Positions 24,138 to 36,332 of a stretch of DNA of 64,000 nt are shown here, in pieces. Every line of letters begins with the position of its first letter. Within the stretch, counting starts at the first letter, position 1. Made by a program: the position numbers and the translations under genes. Source of the stretch: Rhizophagus clarus (Eukaryota > Glomeromycota > Glomeromycetes > Glomerales > Glomeraceae); the NCBI GenBank assembly GCA_015698045.1, contig BLAL01000058.1:932501-996500 (forward strand), in the 5' to 3' direction. The notes beneath the pieces are model-generated. The model saw only the letters and a list, made by a program, of their open reading frames with translations. It searched no databases and was not told where the DNA came from.

Positions 24138-24278
24138 CAACATCTTCTTCAATCGACTCCTAATTCACCTTCTAATTCATCTACTCTTTCTTTTATTCCT
24201 AGTCCTAGCCATTTTCCACCTCAACTTACTCCTGAATCTGTATGTAATAAAACATGTTCACTACATTGCACCAAATAA

Positions 24279-24782
24279 ATTTATGATCGTTATGATTTAA
24301 ATTTAATAAACTCTAATATTTAATCTCTAATAAAATCTTAAAAATAAAAAAAAAATTTCATGTATCAATTAAAAATAATTTCAATCTTTATGTGTTCAAC
24401 TGAAATTTTATTATCTAATACTCTTTTAATTGTTTGTAATCTTTAATTCCTCTAATTGTTTCATTAATTCTTCTATCTCATCTCTTAGTTTATTATTTAT
24501 TATCATATTCTGGTTATTATTTTTCTAAAACTTGACTCTATCTGTTGATTTATACTTTGAAAAATAAAATTATTATCAGTTTCTATTATTCTTGCTCTCG
24601 TAATAGCATTATTTAAATTATTAGGATTCTCCTGTTTGTTGATTTCTTATCTAATCTAATAAAATTTCTCCAATTTAATCGTCTCTTAAATGTTGATCAT
24701 TCTATAAATTTATGGTTATAGACTTGTTCTAGTGTAAAATTTAATATATTTATTATTCTCAGTACGTCCTCAATTGTAATTT
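24279..24782. other. Element 1 interior, nothing recognised
   Basis: Short T-rich stretch between the antisense ORF and the gag-position ORF; stops in all frames. Confidence 0.4.
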
Positions 24783-25627
24783 CTAACCTCCTTCTTTTAA
24801 TATGTTATAAATTTCTTGATATATATCATTTTTGTGAATATCATCATCAAGTGATGAATATTCAATTATTTCTTCTTCAAAATTGTTACTCTCAATAAAT
24901 TTCTTTATTATTTCATTTGTTAAGTCTATATTTATCCATGCTTTTGGATACATGATATCATTTTTGCTGTATGTTATTAACTTTTGTAACTCTCTTAATT
25001 TACCTCTATTTTCCTTCAAATATACTTGGTCTTCTAAATATAAAATTTCTTTAAAAATATTTAACATTTTTATATTATTAGGAATTCTAAAAGCTGTAGT
25101 TTCTCTTTGTAGCCATGTCCAGAACTTTTCAAATCTTCTATTGACTTTGCCATTAGATAAAGTATAACTGTACAATTGTAATTCGCCATTATTCTCCATT
25201 TTCGCTTTAACTTTGCTTAATTTAGGTGTTAAAATAAACCTTCTTCTGTTTCCTCTACACACATTTTTATTATTATCCATAAGATTTCTATCAAACCTTT
25301 AAGGTGGTATCTTGGTCTGTCATTATATTCAGTTGACCATACTAACTTTGTTGCTGCTTTAATAAACTCTTCTTGTTGTATATCTAATAACTCTGTAAAT
25401 GATGCAATTGTCAACAAATTATATCCACTTTCCTTAATTTGGGGTACAATCTATAAATACATTTCCCAAAACTTTAAGAATTCCCTTTCTTCATTTACAC
25501 CAATGTATCTAACAGGATAACATATTGTGCATGATATATCTTTAGTGTATTCCTCATTGTTTAATTCGTGTTTCTCTGTAATATGTAAATCTTTATTTTG
25601 AAACCATCTTTCATATATGTCAGACAT
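24783..25627 (-). pseudogene. Broken gag-position ORF of element 1
   Basis: Reading begins with ATG at 25625-25627, is broken by TAG at 25451-25453, continues in frame to about 25280, then a frameshift leads into a 165-codon ORF ending at 24783. No zinc knuckle. Assigned to gag only by position downstream of the 5' LTR. The IRPRYHLKGL-like and WTWLQRET stretches were not recognised. Confidence 0.45.
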
Positions 25628-26653
25628 TTTGTTTTAAGTGATCTTCTTTAAAATTTTAGTCATTTTATATCTTTTATTCTATCTTACTATTCACTAACTC
25701 CAACTTTCAGAAAATTTGCCGGTTACTTTGTTAAAATTTTGTGAGTATTTCACTCTATAATTTTATACTTTAATCACGTTAAATCTTTTGTTAACTCTGT
25801 TAATGGGTTTTACTTTTATTGATTCTAAAATTCTTTAAAACTTTACTCTGTAATTTACATTAATTTCTTTATTGTTCCCTAACTTCAATTTTCTCTATAA
25901 CTTTATTAATCTTGAAGCTTTATTCGAAATTCAATGACAATTTAACTTGTAAATTACTTTAATTTCTCTAAACTTTAATTGTACTCTTTTACTTTATGTA
26001 ACTCTATATACTTTATTGATCTTAAAACTTTTATTGGGGTTTTACATTTCATAATTACGACTTGTATTCACTCTCAAACTTCAGTTTATTCTATCTTATA
26101 CTTCACTCTTGGTAAATTAATTATGCAGTGTTATACCTACCAAAGGTTTAGTTCGTCATAATTAATCATAAAATTCATCATACTTATATGTCACTCTTAA
26201 TTTAGGTCTCTGTTTGAAAGAGTCCTGCCCTGAGCCGTACTCAAGGTTTGCTCCTATTAAATTAGAACTTTCTTTACCCGTGAACTCAAACATGGCTCTA
26301 ATGTAAAGTGCCTCTAATCTATATAGGTTGAAACTTTAAACATCTCTTTTAAACGCCTTATCGAATATAGCACTTATTCGCGGTTGTGTAAACTTCAAGT
26401 TGCTAAAACATGTAAGAAGACATGTCTTGAAATCTACATCCGGGTATAATTTAGAAGAAATATTTTAAGTCCAAAATTATATTCATTCCATCACCATGAT
26501 AGTCTACTTAGAAACTCGTGGGTTTTCCTCTAAGTCTTGATAAACAACCTTTTCTTCTTAGAGAGTAGTTACTATAAGACGATAGTGACAGGTCCTTTAA
26601 CAAACGCTATCACTGTGCTTTGTTATTGTATAAAGACAATAACTAGTGCTTTT
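25628..26653. other. Leader of element 1
   Basis: Between the primer-binding site and the gag-position ORF. Contains short repeated ACTTTATT/ATTAATTT strings. A Pro-poor 60-codon plus-strand ORF overlapping the LTR edge is not supported. Confidence 0.4.
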
Positions 26654-26669
26654 CTCGGAGCATGCACCA
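26654..26669 (-). other. tRNA primer-binding site of element 1
   Basis: TGGTGCATGCTCCGAG on the minus strand, two bases after the 5' LTR end; the leading TGG would pair with a tRNA CCA end. Which tRNA is not determined. Confidence 0.55.
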
Positions 26670-26671
26670 TT

Positions 26672-27015
26672 TGTCACGCCAAACTTCTGCCACTTCCGGC
26701 ACAACAAGAAATACCATAAAACAATTTATTAAACTTTTACTTTTCTCAAATATAAACTTTATTTAAACTCTGAAACTTTATTATCTCTAAATAATTAGGT
26801 AGTTACATTTTTAAGTATTCGTAATCTAACCTATGCTTAACGCTTGCTTCCTTTTACTAAATCTACAAACTAAGGTTTATATATTATTTCATCCGTTGAT
26901 CAATGATCTACTTTAATAATTAATAAAAATGACTATTAATTTCGTATTATATATTTGCCTATTCTAATTTGATGATCTACTTGATCACATGACTCCATCG
27001 ATTTCCGTCATTACA
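26672..27015 (-). repeat. Element 1 LTR, 5' copy
   Basis: 344 bp, TG...CA ends in minus orientation (TGTAATGACG...GCGTGACA). Few differences from the 3' LTR indicate a fairly young insertion. Confidence 0.85.
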
Positions 27016-27211
27016 ATGTTTTTTAGTTATTCTCAATTGAAACAAAGATATTTTTTCGGAATAAATTCTAAAATATTCACAATTAATAATCGGTTTTTTC
27101 ATCAGTTTTTTTATATATAAAACCAACAGTTAACCGGTCGGTCTTGAACTAAAACTGAACCAAAACTGAACTGGAAAAAACCAGCTAACCAAACTTTTGG
27201 CATCCCTATAT
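27016..27211. mobile_element. hAT-type MITE, right half
   Basis: Resumes with ATGT (duplicated target) and GTTTTTTAGTTATT, which joins the left half exactly as in the intact copy at 49854-50355, and ends TTTTGGCATCCCTA. Confidence 0.7.
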
Positions 27212-28513
27212 ATATAAAGATTCATTATCATGTGGAAAAAAAAATGTATAAATTACAATAATATTTATGCAACATTGAGCCAATTTATTATCTCTAAAAC
27301 TAAATTTTTGCACATTATGTGTCAATCAAGGTAATATCAATTTTTGTATTTAAGATTCCTAGTTTCTCTTTTATTTCAACAATTTCACTTATCTACATAT
27401 ACTTATTAAATTACATGTACTTCTTAAAGTAAATGAATCATCAAATTATTCTTGGATAAGATATGAGGGTAAGAAAATCTCACAATTCTTGACAGCATTT
27501 GAAAGGAGCCCATTCAGCTTTTACTTTATTAATTAGCCCTTGTCCCTTATTTAAGTGAACAAAAAATTGGTCTCATTGTGGATTTTTGAATCTTAACCAA
27601 GATACCATTGTTGCTTCTCTAATTTCACTAACTGGTAATTCCTCATTAACATTGACCATGATGCTATCTGGTACAACCATTTTTTAGATGGAATTAAAAA
27701 ATATCAGGACCAAATACTTTAAAAAATAAAAAATACAACTTTTTTTATTATATCAAAAGTTCTGGGTAACTCCTAATACTCCCCATGGTCACTTAGTGAG
27801 AATTACCCATTTCAGGCGTCCTAGCTTTGTTGTTAGTTAAAGTCAGCTAATTCTGGAGGAGGGATTGCTATGTACTTTTTTTACCACTAAATAAAAAATT
27901 TATCTGTTAAGAGAATGAAAGAGTTAATAATATGCTAATTACAGAACAAACAAAATTAAAGAATACATTACTTTACTTCCAAAAGAAACTCCTAGTACAC
28001 AGTTAAATTTGATAATTTTTTCTGTCTTTTGATAATTGTTTTTTAATACGTCTATTTGACGTTCATTTTGATGTTTTTACATTTGATTTTTTTTTTTTTT
28101 TGATAGAATGCGTTTCAGTCGTATACTTCATGTTATTATCCCCTGATTTATATCATTTACGTGGTTACGCAATAACATATACACGTGTCCCATTCGATTC
28201 GATCTTCGTCATTTTTGTAATACAATTACGGTCAGGATGCATAAAAAAATTGTCATTGCTAACTCTTAAAATTGATTAATTGATTCCGTTTAATTCACAA
28301 GACACTGTAGAATTTATAATAAATGAGGTACAAAAATTTTCACAAATATTTTTTTCAATATATACGAAATTAGTAATATCCATAAAAAATTTTTTTCAAA
28401 ATTACCATCAAAAAAATTATTTTAGCAATTTATGACATATTAACATAATGAACATTTTTATCATAGTATTGTAATCAACAAAATATCGAGTCACTGTGTT
28501 TCTTATTTAAAGC
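27212..28513. other. Intergenic with one ORF relic
   Basis: Apart from the relic at 27480-27680, no gene recognised. A pair of lightly GC-richer patches near 27775-27870 has no defined structure. Confidence 0.4.
27480..27680 (-). pseudogene. Fragment of an unknown ORF
   Basis: ATG at 27680 opens 66 residues interrupted once by TGA in the middle: ELPVSEIREATMVSWLRFKN before the stop, FVHLNKGQGLINKVKAEWAP after it. Composition is protein-like, and the single TGA follows CAA, consistent with CGA to TGA decay. Family not recognised. Confidence 0.4.
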
Positions 28514-30049
28514 TCATTTTTTCACCAATTTAAAGGATTCAACCTCCTCGATCGTGTAAGTACCACGGCAACTTACATTATTTTCATAATAACTATTACT
28601 ACAACTACAAGCATGTAAATGATTATTTTGCATATATAAAACACTCCCAAAATTAAATCCATATAAATCACTTGAATTATTGTTATAAATTGCATGGTTT
28701 CGCGAAATCACACGACTTAATTTTATATTATTTTGAGTATCATCATCATCGAAAGAAAAGATAAAACTTGAGATATAATGTTTATTTTGATAATCAGCGC
28801 GCGTAGCACGTATGATTCTGCTGCTTTTATTAATCTTAATATTATGATAGTAAAATCCAACCGGAGTATAACCTCCAAATATTTTTTGTGAATTTTGACA
28901 TTTAATTATGACTAAAATTGGTTCTCGTAATTTACATTTATTTCTACATGACTCTGTGTTGATTCCATCTTTGCTGCCTCGATAAATAAGTTCAAAATTG
29001 TATAATTGATCATTTCTATTACGAATAGCATTTGAATCTTTTCTCTCGATCCAGTTGATTATTGTGAGAGCAATTCTTCGTTTGATAATTTTCGAATCAA
29101 TTTTTAGGTTCATACGTGGAGTTAAAATGATCGTTTTTGGTATAGTATTTTTCATATAAAATTCCATAATTTCTTCATAAATACTATTTGGAATAATATG
29201 TTTATATGGACGAACTTTATCAAAAAAATCGACCGAATTAATTTCATAAAACCGAATAAGAGAAATAACTTTATTTAACGTTTCCTTTAATGCTTCATAA
29301 TCCTTAATATTCCATTGGTCTTTGTTTTCACATCTCAAGCCGGGAGTTTGCTCAATACCCCATTTAATCAAATAATCCCAAGCAACAATCTCATCAACGT
29401 TCAAATCATCTCGTTTAAGCAATTCACAGAGAATATCATTATCAAGTGATAAGAATTCTTTTGAAATAATGAATGGTTGCGGATTTACACAAATAGATTC
29501 AATACAATGGTCTTGTAGCTTCTTACAACTAGAATATTTACAAATTGTATTGAGAACAAGAACGAAATTTTGCTCAAGCCAAATTGATTGGTTTTCAATT
29601 AAATGATCCTGAACAAGTTTAAATAATTCTTCAAGACGCAGTTCATCAGATGCGATCAACAATCCAAGAACAGTTTCTCCTGATTGCTCGATTAAATTCA
29701 CTTCACCCGTATATATATACTTGTTATTTTTGAAAAAAAAAAGAAAAATTAAGTTATATTAAAATTATTTGATGTTTAATTATTATATTGCTTACTTGAG
29801 TGTAATTTCGAAAACAGACAGTTTAATTTTTGGTTTTTCGAATTTAATAATACTATCATTTTTATTAGCAAATACAGTTGAGAACACATCTTTGAAATAA
29901 GGTGAACGAACTATAAGGATATTTGAGTGTGCACGAAATTCCTTTATATTTTGATTTTCACCAACTTGAATAATCACGTTATGATCAACTGAACAATCTA
30001 ACATTAATGAAAGGTCTTTTGAAAGATTCGAATAAAATTTTGAAGCCAT
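28514..30049 (-). CDS. BTB-TLDc domain protein, copy 2 (splice junction one base short)
   Basis: Exon 1 is 29796-30049 (254 nt, BTB start MASKFYSNLSKDL, YNVIIQ-like core). The second exon ORF 28514-29719 holds YIYTGEV, the BACK-like region (WDYLIKWG) and TLDc (IFGGYTPVGF, SFIFSF, GFNFG), ending FKLVKK. In the five sister genes the acceptor AG is followed by one G or A before TAT; here AG is followed directly by TAT, so canonical splicing loses frame and soon meets TGA. Either a one-base deletion killed the gene, a non-canonical acceptor is used, or there is a sequencing error. Otherwise the protein would be about 486 aa, with no other defect. Confidence 0.75.
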
Positions 30050-30337
30050 TTTAAATTCAATACAACGAAAGCAATTTTATGAATTATGGTATAATGAATT
30101 TAACTCTTTACTTAGTAGTAGTTCTTGGCGTAAGGAACCTTTGGCAGAATCATAAGTTCATAGCGAGTATTTAGTCTATTACGTTAAGATAAAATAAAAG
30201 TAAAAGTAAACATTTCTATTATATGGGATACGAGTTTATTTCATTAAAAGGAATACTGTATTGTTGTGACCTAAAATCTACAATCTGAAATACAAATTAG
30301 TTGAAGTACCGTATATAATTGTATCATTAAACGGTTA
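30050..30337. other. Short intergenic
   Basis: Separates two tandem BTB-TLDc genes. A weak CATTATA string lies about 40 bp upstream of the copy 2 ATG. Nothing else. Confidence 0.4.
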
Positions 30338-31829
30338 CTAAACTAAATTAACAACACTGAAAGCTTCAATTTCTTCAACTTCATATTCTACTCCATTACT
30401 ACCTCTTTTTAAGCACTCGTAAGTACCTTTATTATAAGCGGAAAATTTATCACATTTTAATTTCAAATCACCTTTACCAAAGACAACTCTACTCTCTGAA
30501 CAATCATAGATAGCATGTGATGAACTAAGTACACGACCAATCTCCATATCTTTAGTATCCTCATTATTTTCAAATGAAAATATGAAACTTTCTATAGTGG
30601 ATAAGTATTGATAACGACTATATCCACGCCAACCAATAGGATTATATCCACCAAATATTCTTCCTGTAAATTTTTCTTTAATAAAAATCAATATAGCTCC
30701 TTGTCCAGCAAATAAATCTCGAATATTGCTATTTTTATTACGACTTTGACGATAAATAAGGTTAAATTTATAAACCGTATCTTCTCTATTACGAATATAA
30801 TCTGAATTTTTTTTATCAATCCAATTGATAATTATCCTGGATTGTCTTGGTTTAATAATATTTGAATCAATTTTAATCATGCCTCTTCGAGGAGGAAAAA
30901 AAGTCGTTTTTGGTAATGTATTTTTCATGTAAATTTCCATAACTTCTTCATAAATAACATTAGGTATAACGGCCTTAAACGGACGAATTTTATCAAAAAA
31001 ATCAGCTGAATTAATTTCCGTGAATCTAATAAGAGGAATAAATCCATTTAACGTTTTCTTTAATGCTTGAAAATTTTTATTATTCCATTTGATATTATTC
31101 TTATTTCCTAAACCAGGAGTTTGTTCAATACCCCATTTAATTAAATGATCCCAGACGATAATTTCTTCAATCGCCAAATCATCTCGTTTAAGTAAGTTAT
31201 AAAGAATGTCTTTATCTAATGAGAGAAAGTTTTCCGAAGTAATAAATGGTTGCGGATCTAAACAAATAGATTCAATACAATGATCTTGCAATTTCTTGCA
31301 ACTGGAAAGTTTGTAAATTGTATGAAGGACAAGAATGAAATTTTGTTCAACCCATTTTGATTTTTTATTTATCAAATATTCTTGAACTGATTCAAATAAT
31401 TCTTCAAGAAGCAGTTCATCAGATGCAATTAATAATCCAAGAATATTTTCTTCTAATTCCTCGGTTAAATCTACTTCACCCGTATATATGTACCTTTATC
31501 ATTTTTTGAAAGGAAAAGAAAATTAAATTTTCCAATCATATTAAAAATAAAATTTACTTATTTCATACTTACTCAAGTATTATTTCAAATACATCAGGAT
31601 TAATGTTTGGTTTTGTATACTCGATCATCTTATCATCATTATTTTTAATCCATAAATTTGAAAAAGCACTTTTGAAATAAGGTGAACGAGCTCTAAGAAT
31701 ATTTGAGTGAGCGTGAAATTCTTTTATGTTTGGATCTACTCCAACTTTGATGATCGCATTATAATCATCTGAGTCATCTAACATTGATGAAAGATCTTTT
31801 GTAAGGCTTGAATGAAATTTTAAAGTCAT
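30338..31829 (-). CDS. BTB-TLDc domain protein, copy 3
   Basis: Exons 31573-31829 and 30338-31493, GTAAGT...AAAG intron, 1413 nt, 470 aa. BTB (MTLKFHSSLTKDLSSMLDDS, KEFHAHSNILRARSPYF), BACK-like (WDHLIKWGIEQTPGL) and TLDc (IFGGYNPIGW, SFIFSFENN, YEVEEIEAF) in order. The TLDc segment is shorter and more divergent than in the sister copies: no GFNFG motif and VVFGKGDLKL instead, so ligand or partner specificity may differ (inference). The relic at 19975-20430 resembles this copy most. Confidence 0.9.
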
Positions 31830-31890
31830 TTTATTTTATGATAAAACGAAATGTTAAAAAAAAATACGGATAAATTTAATAATTGCACTA

Positions 31891-31904
31891 TATTTATATT
31901 TATA
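31891..31904 (-). promoter_or_regulatory. TATA-box-like site of BTB-TLDc copy 3
   Basis: TATAAATATAAATA on the minus strand, 62-75 bp before the ATG. Counterparts occur upstream of copies 4, 5 and 6. Confidence 0.45.
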
Positions 31905-32769
31905 AAGTGACGTAACAATTTCGTCTACAAAAAAAAAATGGCACACCTAAAATTATTATATTCATGAGAAAAATTCCCTTACTATTACAAATTGGGATTA
32001 TCGTACAAAGTAGTCTTAATAAATTTGGTCTAGAATGATTGACAGATTTTTAGTTCACGTAACAATCAATATTAAGTTTATTGAATTTATGCAGGAAGAA
32101 TATTATTCCGTTCATAGTTTAATTATGAGTTTGATTAATTTAATCAATCGATTTAAAAATTATCTAAACATTGTTCAATAGTTTGGCTGTATTTCATTAT
32201 TAAATAATAAACAAATTGATAACTCATCCTCAGTTTTACTAAGTGTTGAGCTTTTAATATTGCAAGTTAATTATAAAGTTTAATAGTAATATTTGCAAGT
32301 AATTAAATACTAAATATTTTTTTACGAAAGTGACAAAGTTAAACATTGGCGGTTATGTAATAAAAATTCTGCAAGGTGACATGAAACCGAATAAATTTGT
32401 AGAATTGATTTTGTGATATTAAATTCCGGATCCTGTAACTATCCGCAGAATTTCGTACTACTCTAGTCGGGTTCCCATTGGATCCGAAGTAGAACTAGCT
32501 CGGATTCCATGTAATGACGGCGGAAGACATGGGTCCGGATGATTGCAAATGATTACAAATCAAAAAAATTCCAGATGTTGATCAATCGGACCCGGTTCAC
32601 CAGCCAGAATCAATGTAGGTAGTAGTATGACCGTCGAGATGTACCAAACCATTTTATTCAAATATATAAAACCACACGATCTAAAGGATAATGATTATTG
32701 CACTTCTTATGATGCCTTTATTTGTAAAAATTAGTTTATTTTATTAAATAATCTTTCCAAAAAAAAAAA
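31905..32769. other. Intergenic with a GC-richer patch
   Basis: No ORF recognised. The stretch at about 32425-32660 is clearly less AT-rich than its surroundings (strings such as GACGGCGGAAGACATGGGTC) and contains GGGTCCGG and CGGACCCGG in roughly inverted arrangement. Possibly an unrecognised short element or a relic exon. Confidence 0.35.
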
Positions 32770-34282
32770 TTATTGTTTTATTACTCTAAAAGCTTCAATC
32801 TCTTTGATGGTCTCGGTGGTATATAAACTATTATAATTCAAATTACATTCATAATAGGAAGTCATAAGAACATATAAACGATTATTTTCCATACATAAAT
32901 TACGCTCTCCGAAGTTAAATCCATATGAACCATGAAAATCAAAATAATTATTAAAGACGGCATGATCACATGATACCACATTACTTAACCTTATATCAAG
33001 TGTATCATCTTTTTTTACAAGAGAAAAAATAAAACTATCGGTTGATGAGAGATGAGTGCTTTTTTTATACAAAGGATTACCTTTAAATTCATTTCGATAA
33101 AACCCTAACGGAGCATAACCACCAAATACTTTTCGCGTACCTTTACATTTGATTAAAACTAAAATTGGTTCTTGTAAGTTACATCTATCTCTAAATGAAT
33201 TATTATTGATTCCATCTCTACTACCTTGATAAATGAGATCAAATTTATATGATGAATCATCATCATAAGGTATAGCACTTGTATTTCTTTTATTAATCCA
33301 ATTGATTATTATAGGAACAAATTTTTTTTTTAAAATTTTCGATTCAAACTGAATTTTTCCAATTCGTGGAGGTAAAATCGTTGTATATTTGAAAAATTCT
33401 TCAATTTCTTCATAAATATGATCAGGAATAATAGCTTTGTAAGGTTGAACTTTATCAAAATATTCAACAAGAGAAATTTCACCAAATCGAATAAGAGGAA
33501 TAAATTGTTCCAAAGTTTTCTTTAATGCTTCATAATTCCTATTATTCCATTTTGTTCTATCATTATTCATATATCCTAAATAATTAATACCCCATTTAAT
33601 TAAACTTTCCCAAATAATAATTTCATCGATTTGCAAGTCTTCCCGATTAAGTAAAACATAGAGAATATCTTTATCTAAACGGAGAAAGTTTTCCGAAGTA
33701 ATAAATGGTTGTGGATTCATACAAATAAATTTAATACAACAACCTTGTAATTTCTTACTACGAGTAATTTTAAATGCAGTTTGAAGAACGAGAAAAAAAT
33801 TTTCCTTGACCCAGGTCGTTTGTTTCTCGATTAAATAATCTTGAACATGATCAAATAATTCTTCAAGAAGTAGTTCATCGGATGCAACTAAAAGTTTAAG
33901 AATATCTTCACCTTGATAGTTATTCAAATCAAGTTCTGCCGCATAAATATACCTTAAAAAATTTTAAAAATTTTTGAATTTAAATAAATTGATCAAAGTA
34001 ATTTGATAGGATATAAATTTAGACTTACTTTAAAACTATATCAAATACTCTTGGAGTAATGTTTGGTTTATTATACAGGATCATACCGTCCTTTTGTGTT
34101 ACCCAATCAGTCGAAAATGCACTTTTAAAGTATGGAGAACGAGCACGTAAAATTACTGAATGCACTCTAAATTCTTTAATGTTGGCTTTTTCGCCAACTT
34201 GAATAATAGCGTTAAAATCATCTGCATCATTTAATATTAAAGAAAAATCTTTTGAAAGACCGGAATAAAATATTGAAGTCAT
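32770..34282 (-). CDS. BTB-TLDc domain protein, copy 4
   Basis: Exons 34029-34282 and 32770-33952 (GTAAGT...TTTAAG intron), 1437 nt, 478 aa. BTB (MTSIFYSGLSKDFSLILNDA, KEFRVHSVILRARSPYF, then YIYAAEL in place of YIYTGEV), BACK-like (WESLIKWG) and TLDc (VFGGYAPLGF, SFIFSL, YGFNFGERNLCM, EIEAFRV). Belongs with copies 5 and 6 as a subgroup by the shared MTSIF/HSGLSKD start and the A/G-TAT acceptor context. Expected to act as a dimer or adaptor; target unknown. Confidence 0.9.
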
Positions 34283-34330
34283 ATTAAAAGTTGGAAACGA
34301 AAATTAAAAATAAATTTTTTAATCGCAGAC

Positions 34331-34340
34331 TTTTTATATA
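34331..34340 (-). promoter_or_regulatory. TATA-box-like site of BTB-TLDc copy 4
   Basis: TATATAAAAA on the minus strand, about 49-58 bp before the ATG. Confidence 0.45.
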
Positions 34341-34639
34341 TCGCTTAGTAGATCGGAAATCATCACGTGATCAACTTCGATTCTTTACAGTAAATCAGTA
34401 GATCCAAACCATAAACAAACCATTTAGTGTCTCCTTATTGATCAATTTAATAATTTATTAATTTAGAAATGTATGGTGATTGATTATTTCTTTATTAAGT
34501 ATCATTTACTGTATATATAATATAAGAAAATAATATAAGAAAATATTAAAAGAAATAAAAGATCCACACAAATTATTCCGACGAAGCATTGTCTCGTGAT
34601 AATTCTGTTTATCAATCATACGATCATAGTATTTATTAA

Positions 34640-35155
34640 TAGCCATACAATTTGTATGGTAACGGTTACGTTACGGTTATTAACCGGTCATGACCGTGTC
34701 CGATATCGGTCCGACATTTTTTTTTTTTTTTTTTTTTTTATGAATTTAATAAATAAAAAAAAGTTAAATGACTCTTTTTCTGATTAAATTCGCTAACAAA
34801 AAAAACACTCTTTAACGTTTTATCTTGATTAAATTCGTTGAAGAGAAAAAAGACGGTCAGTTAAAACTTAAACGGTTAGAAAAACGGTTATCGGTCGGTC
34901 AAAGACCCTTACAGCTGATTTCATAATATACGGGACACGAGAGTAACTCGATAAAATTGGACAAATATCATGTGAAAGGCAATTATTACGTCACGTGCTT
35001 AGAGCAATATACAAATTTCTTCGGTAGAGATCAAATTATACCGCTATACTCGGATTAGTGTTCCAAATCTAGTGATAAAATTTTTCTTTACCGAATATGA
35101 AATCAGCTATAACCGGTTATGACCGACCGTGATTGACCGTTGCCATCCCTATTTG
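34640..35155. mobile_element. Divergent relative of the hAT-type MITE
   Basis: Starts with AACCGGTCATGACCG-type motifs near 34665-34700 and ends GACCGTTGCCATCCCT at 35153, like the end of the MITE at 49854-50355. Contains a 20+ base T run and divergent filler. Borders on the left are uncertain. Confidence 0.45.
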
Positions 35156-35629
35156 TAATAGATTTATTTTACTAGTGTCAACTTTAATTCTTCTTCATGA
35201 TCGCTGTCCATGATTTTCTTTGTATTAATTATTTCCTGCTGATTACGTATAATCCATGCTTTATCTAGTCTTTCTTCTGCTGATATCGGCAGATTTACTG
35301 TAAATTACTATGTACTGTACTGTAAAATAAATTCAGTAAAGCACACGATCGCCTTAATGCTTTAAAGTTTAACATATGACGTTCATTTATATTCTGAGGC
35401 AAAATTATATTTTTATCTAAATTCTTAAATTATTTTATTATATTCAAGTAGAGTCATGCTAATGTTAGATTTTACATAAAATGTATCCTTATAACTTCAA
35501 TAACAATTTTAAGACATACAAATTAATAAATTAATTATACGACTCATTACCATACGTACACTATGCAAACGATAATTATCACTTTTTTTAACAACTGTAA
35601 CACTAGTTCATAATCTTATCCCGTAATTT
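35156..35629. other. Intergenic, nothing recognised
   Basis: AT-rich; no ORF, RNA or repeat supported. Confidence 0.4.
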
Positions 35630-36332
35630 GTTCTACTATAAAAACTTCAATCTTTTCGATAGTGTACGTACCCTTTCAATTTAAATTGTATTTAATAATA
35701 CTATTATCGACAAACAAGCTATCATCTTGCATAAATAAATCACGATCTCAGAAATTAAATCATTATAAACATTTTAAATAGCATTATTAGGGGACTTAAT
35801 ACGACTTAATTTCATATTTTTAGTATCATCATCATTTTCGAAAGAAAAAAAATAAAATTATTGGTTTGAAGAGATAAATAAACTATTGGTCCTACGATAG
35901 AACCCAACCGGTATGTAACCGCCGAATATTTTTTGCGTATTTTCACATTTGACTAAAACTAACATAGGTTTTTCCGAAGTAATAAGTGGTTATGGATCTT
36001 CACAAATAAATTTAAGACAATAACCTTGTAGTTTTTTACAGCGAGTAATTTTAAACGCGATATGGAGGACAACTTTAAAATAATATCAAAAACTGTTGGA
36101 GTAATATCTGGTTTATCATAAACGATCATATCATTTTTTTTTTGTTATCCATTCAGTCGAAAGTGCGCTCTTAAAGTATGATGTAGAACGAGCGCGTAAA
36201 ACTACCGAATTTAATCTAAATTCTTTAGTATTGTTTTCTTCTCCAACTTGAATAATAATGTTAAAACATCTGCATCATATAATAAAACAGAGAAAGTCTT
36301 TTGAAAGACCGGAATAAACACTGATGACATCG
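35630..36332 (-). pseudogene. BTB-TLDc relic with two internal deletions
   Basis: From right to left: a BTB exon remnant (about 36067-36330, with frameshifts), then a short BACK piece (about 35972-36066), then a TLDc piece (35636-35970). The joins lie near 36070 and 35970 and skip most of the BACK region and the first half of TLDc. A TATATAAATATA string remains upstream (about 36376-36390). It sits between copies 4 and 5 and closest resembles them. Confidence 0.8.

Larger units (their letters stand above)
20958..27015 (-). mobile_element. Decayed Ty3/Gypsy-like LTR retroelement 1
   Basis: Near-identical LTRs lie at 20958-21291 and 26672-27015. The element reads on the minus strand. A 4-bp duplication ATGT flanks it (20954-20957, 27016-27019), and the split MITE around it confirms the borders. 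A primer-binding site and a purine tract abut the LTRs. Only an integrase remnant is recognisable as pol; a gag-position ORF is broken. The middle carries a plus-strand spliced ORF. Not autonomous. Confidence 0.85.

Noticed and set aside
24883-25167. 94-codon plus-strand hydrophobic ORF
   Set aside because: Reverse of the gag-position ORF; hydrophobicity arises from antisense Lys/Asn codons.
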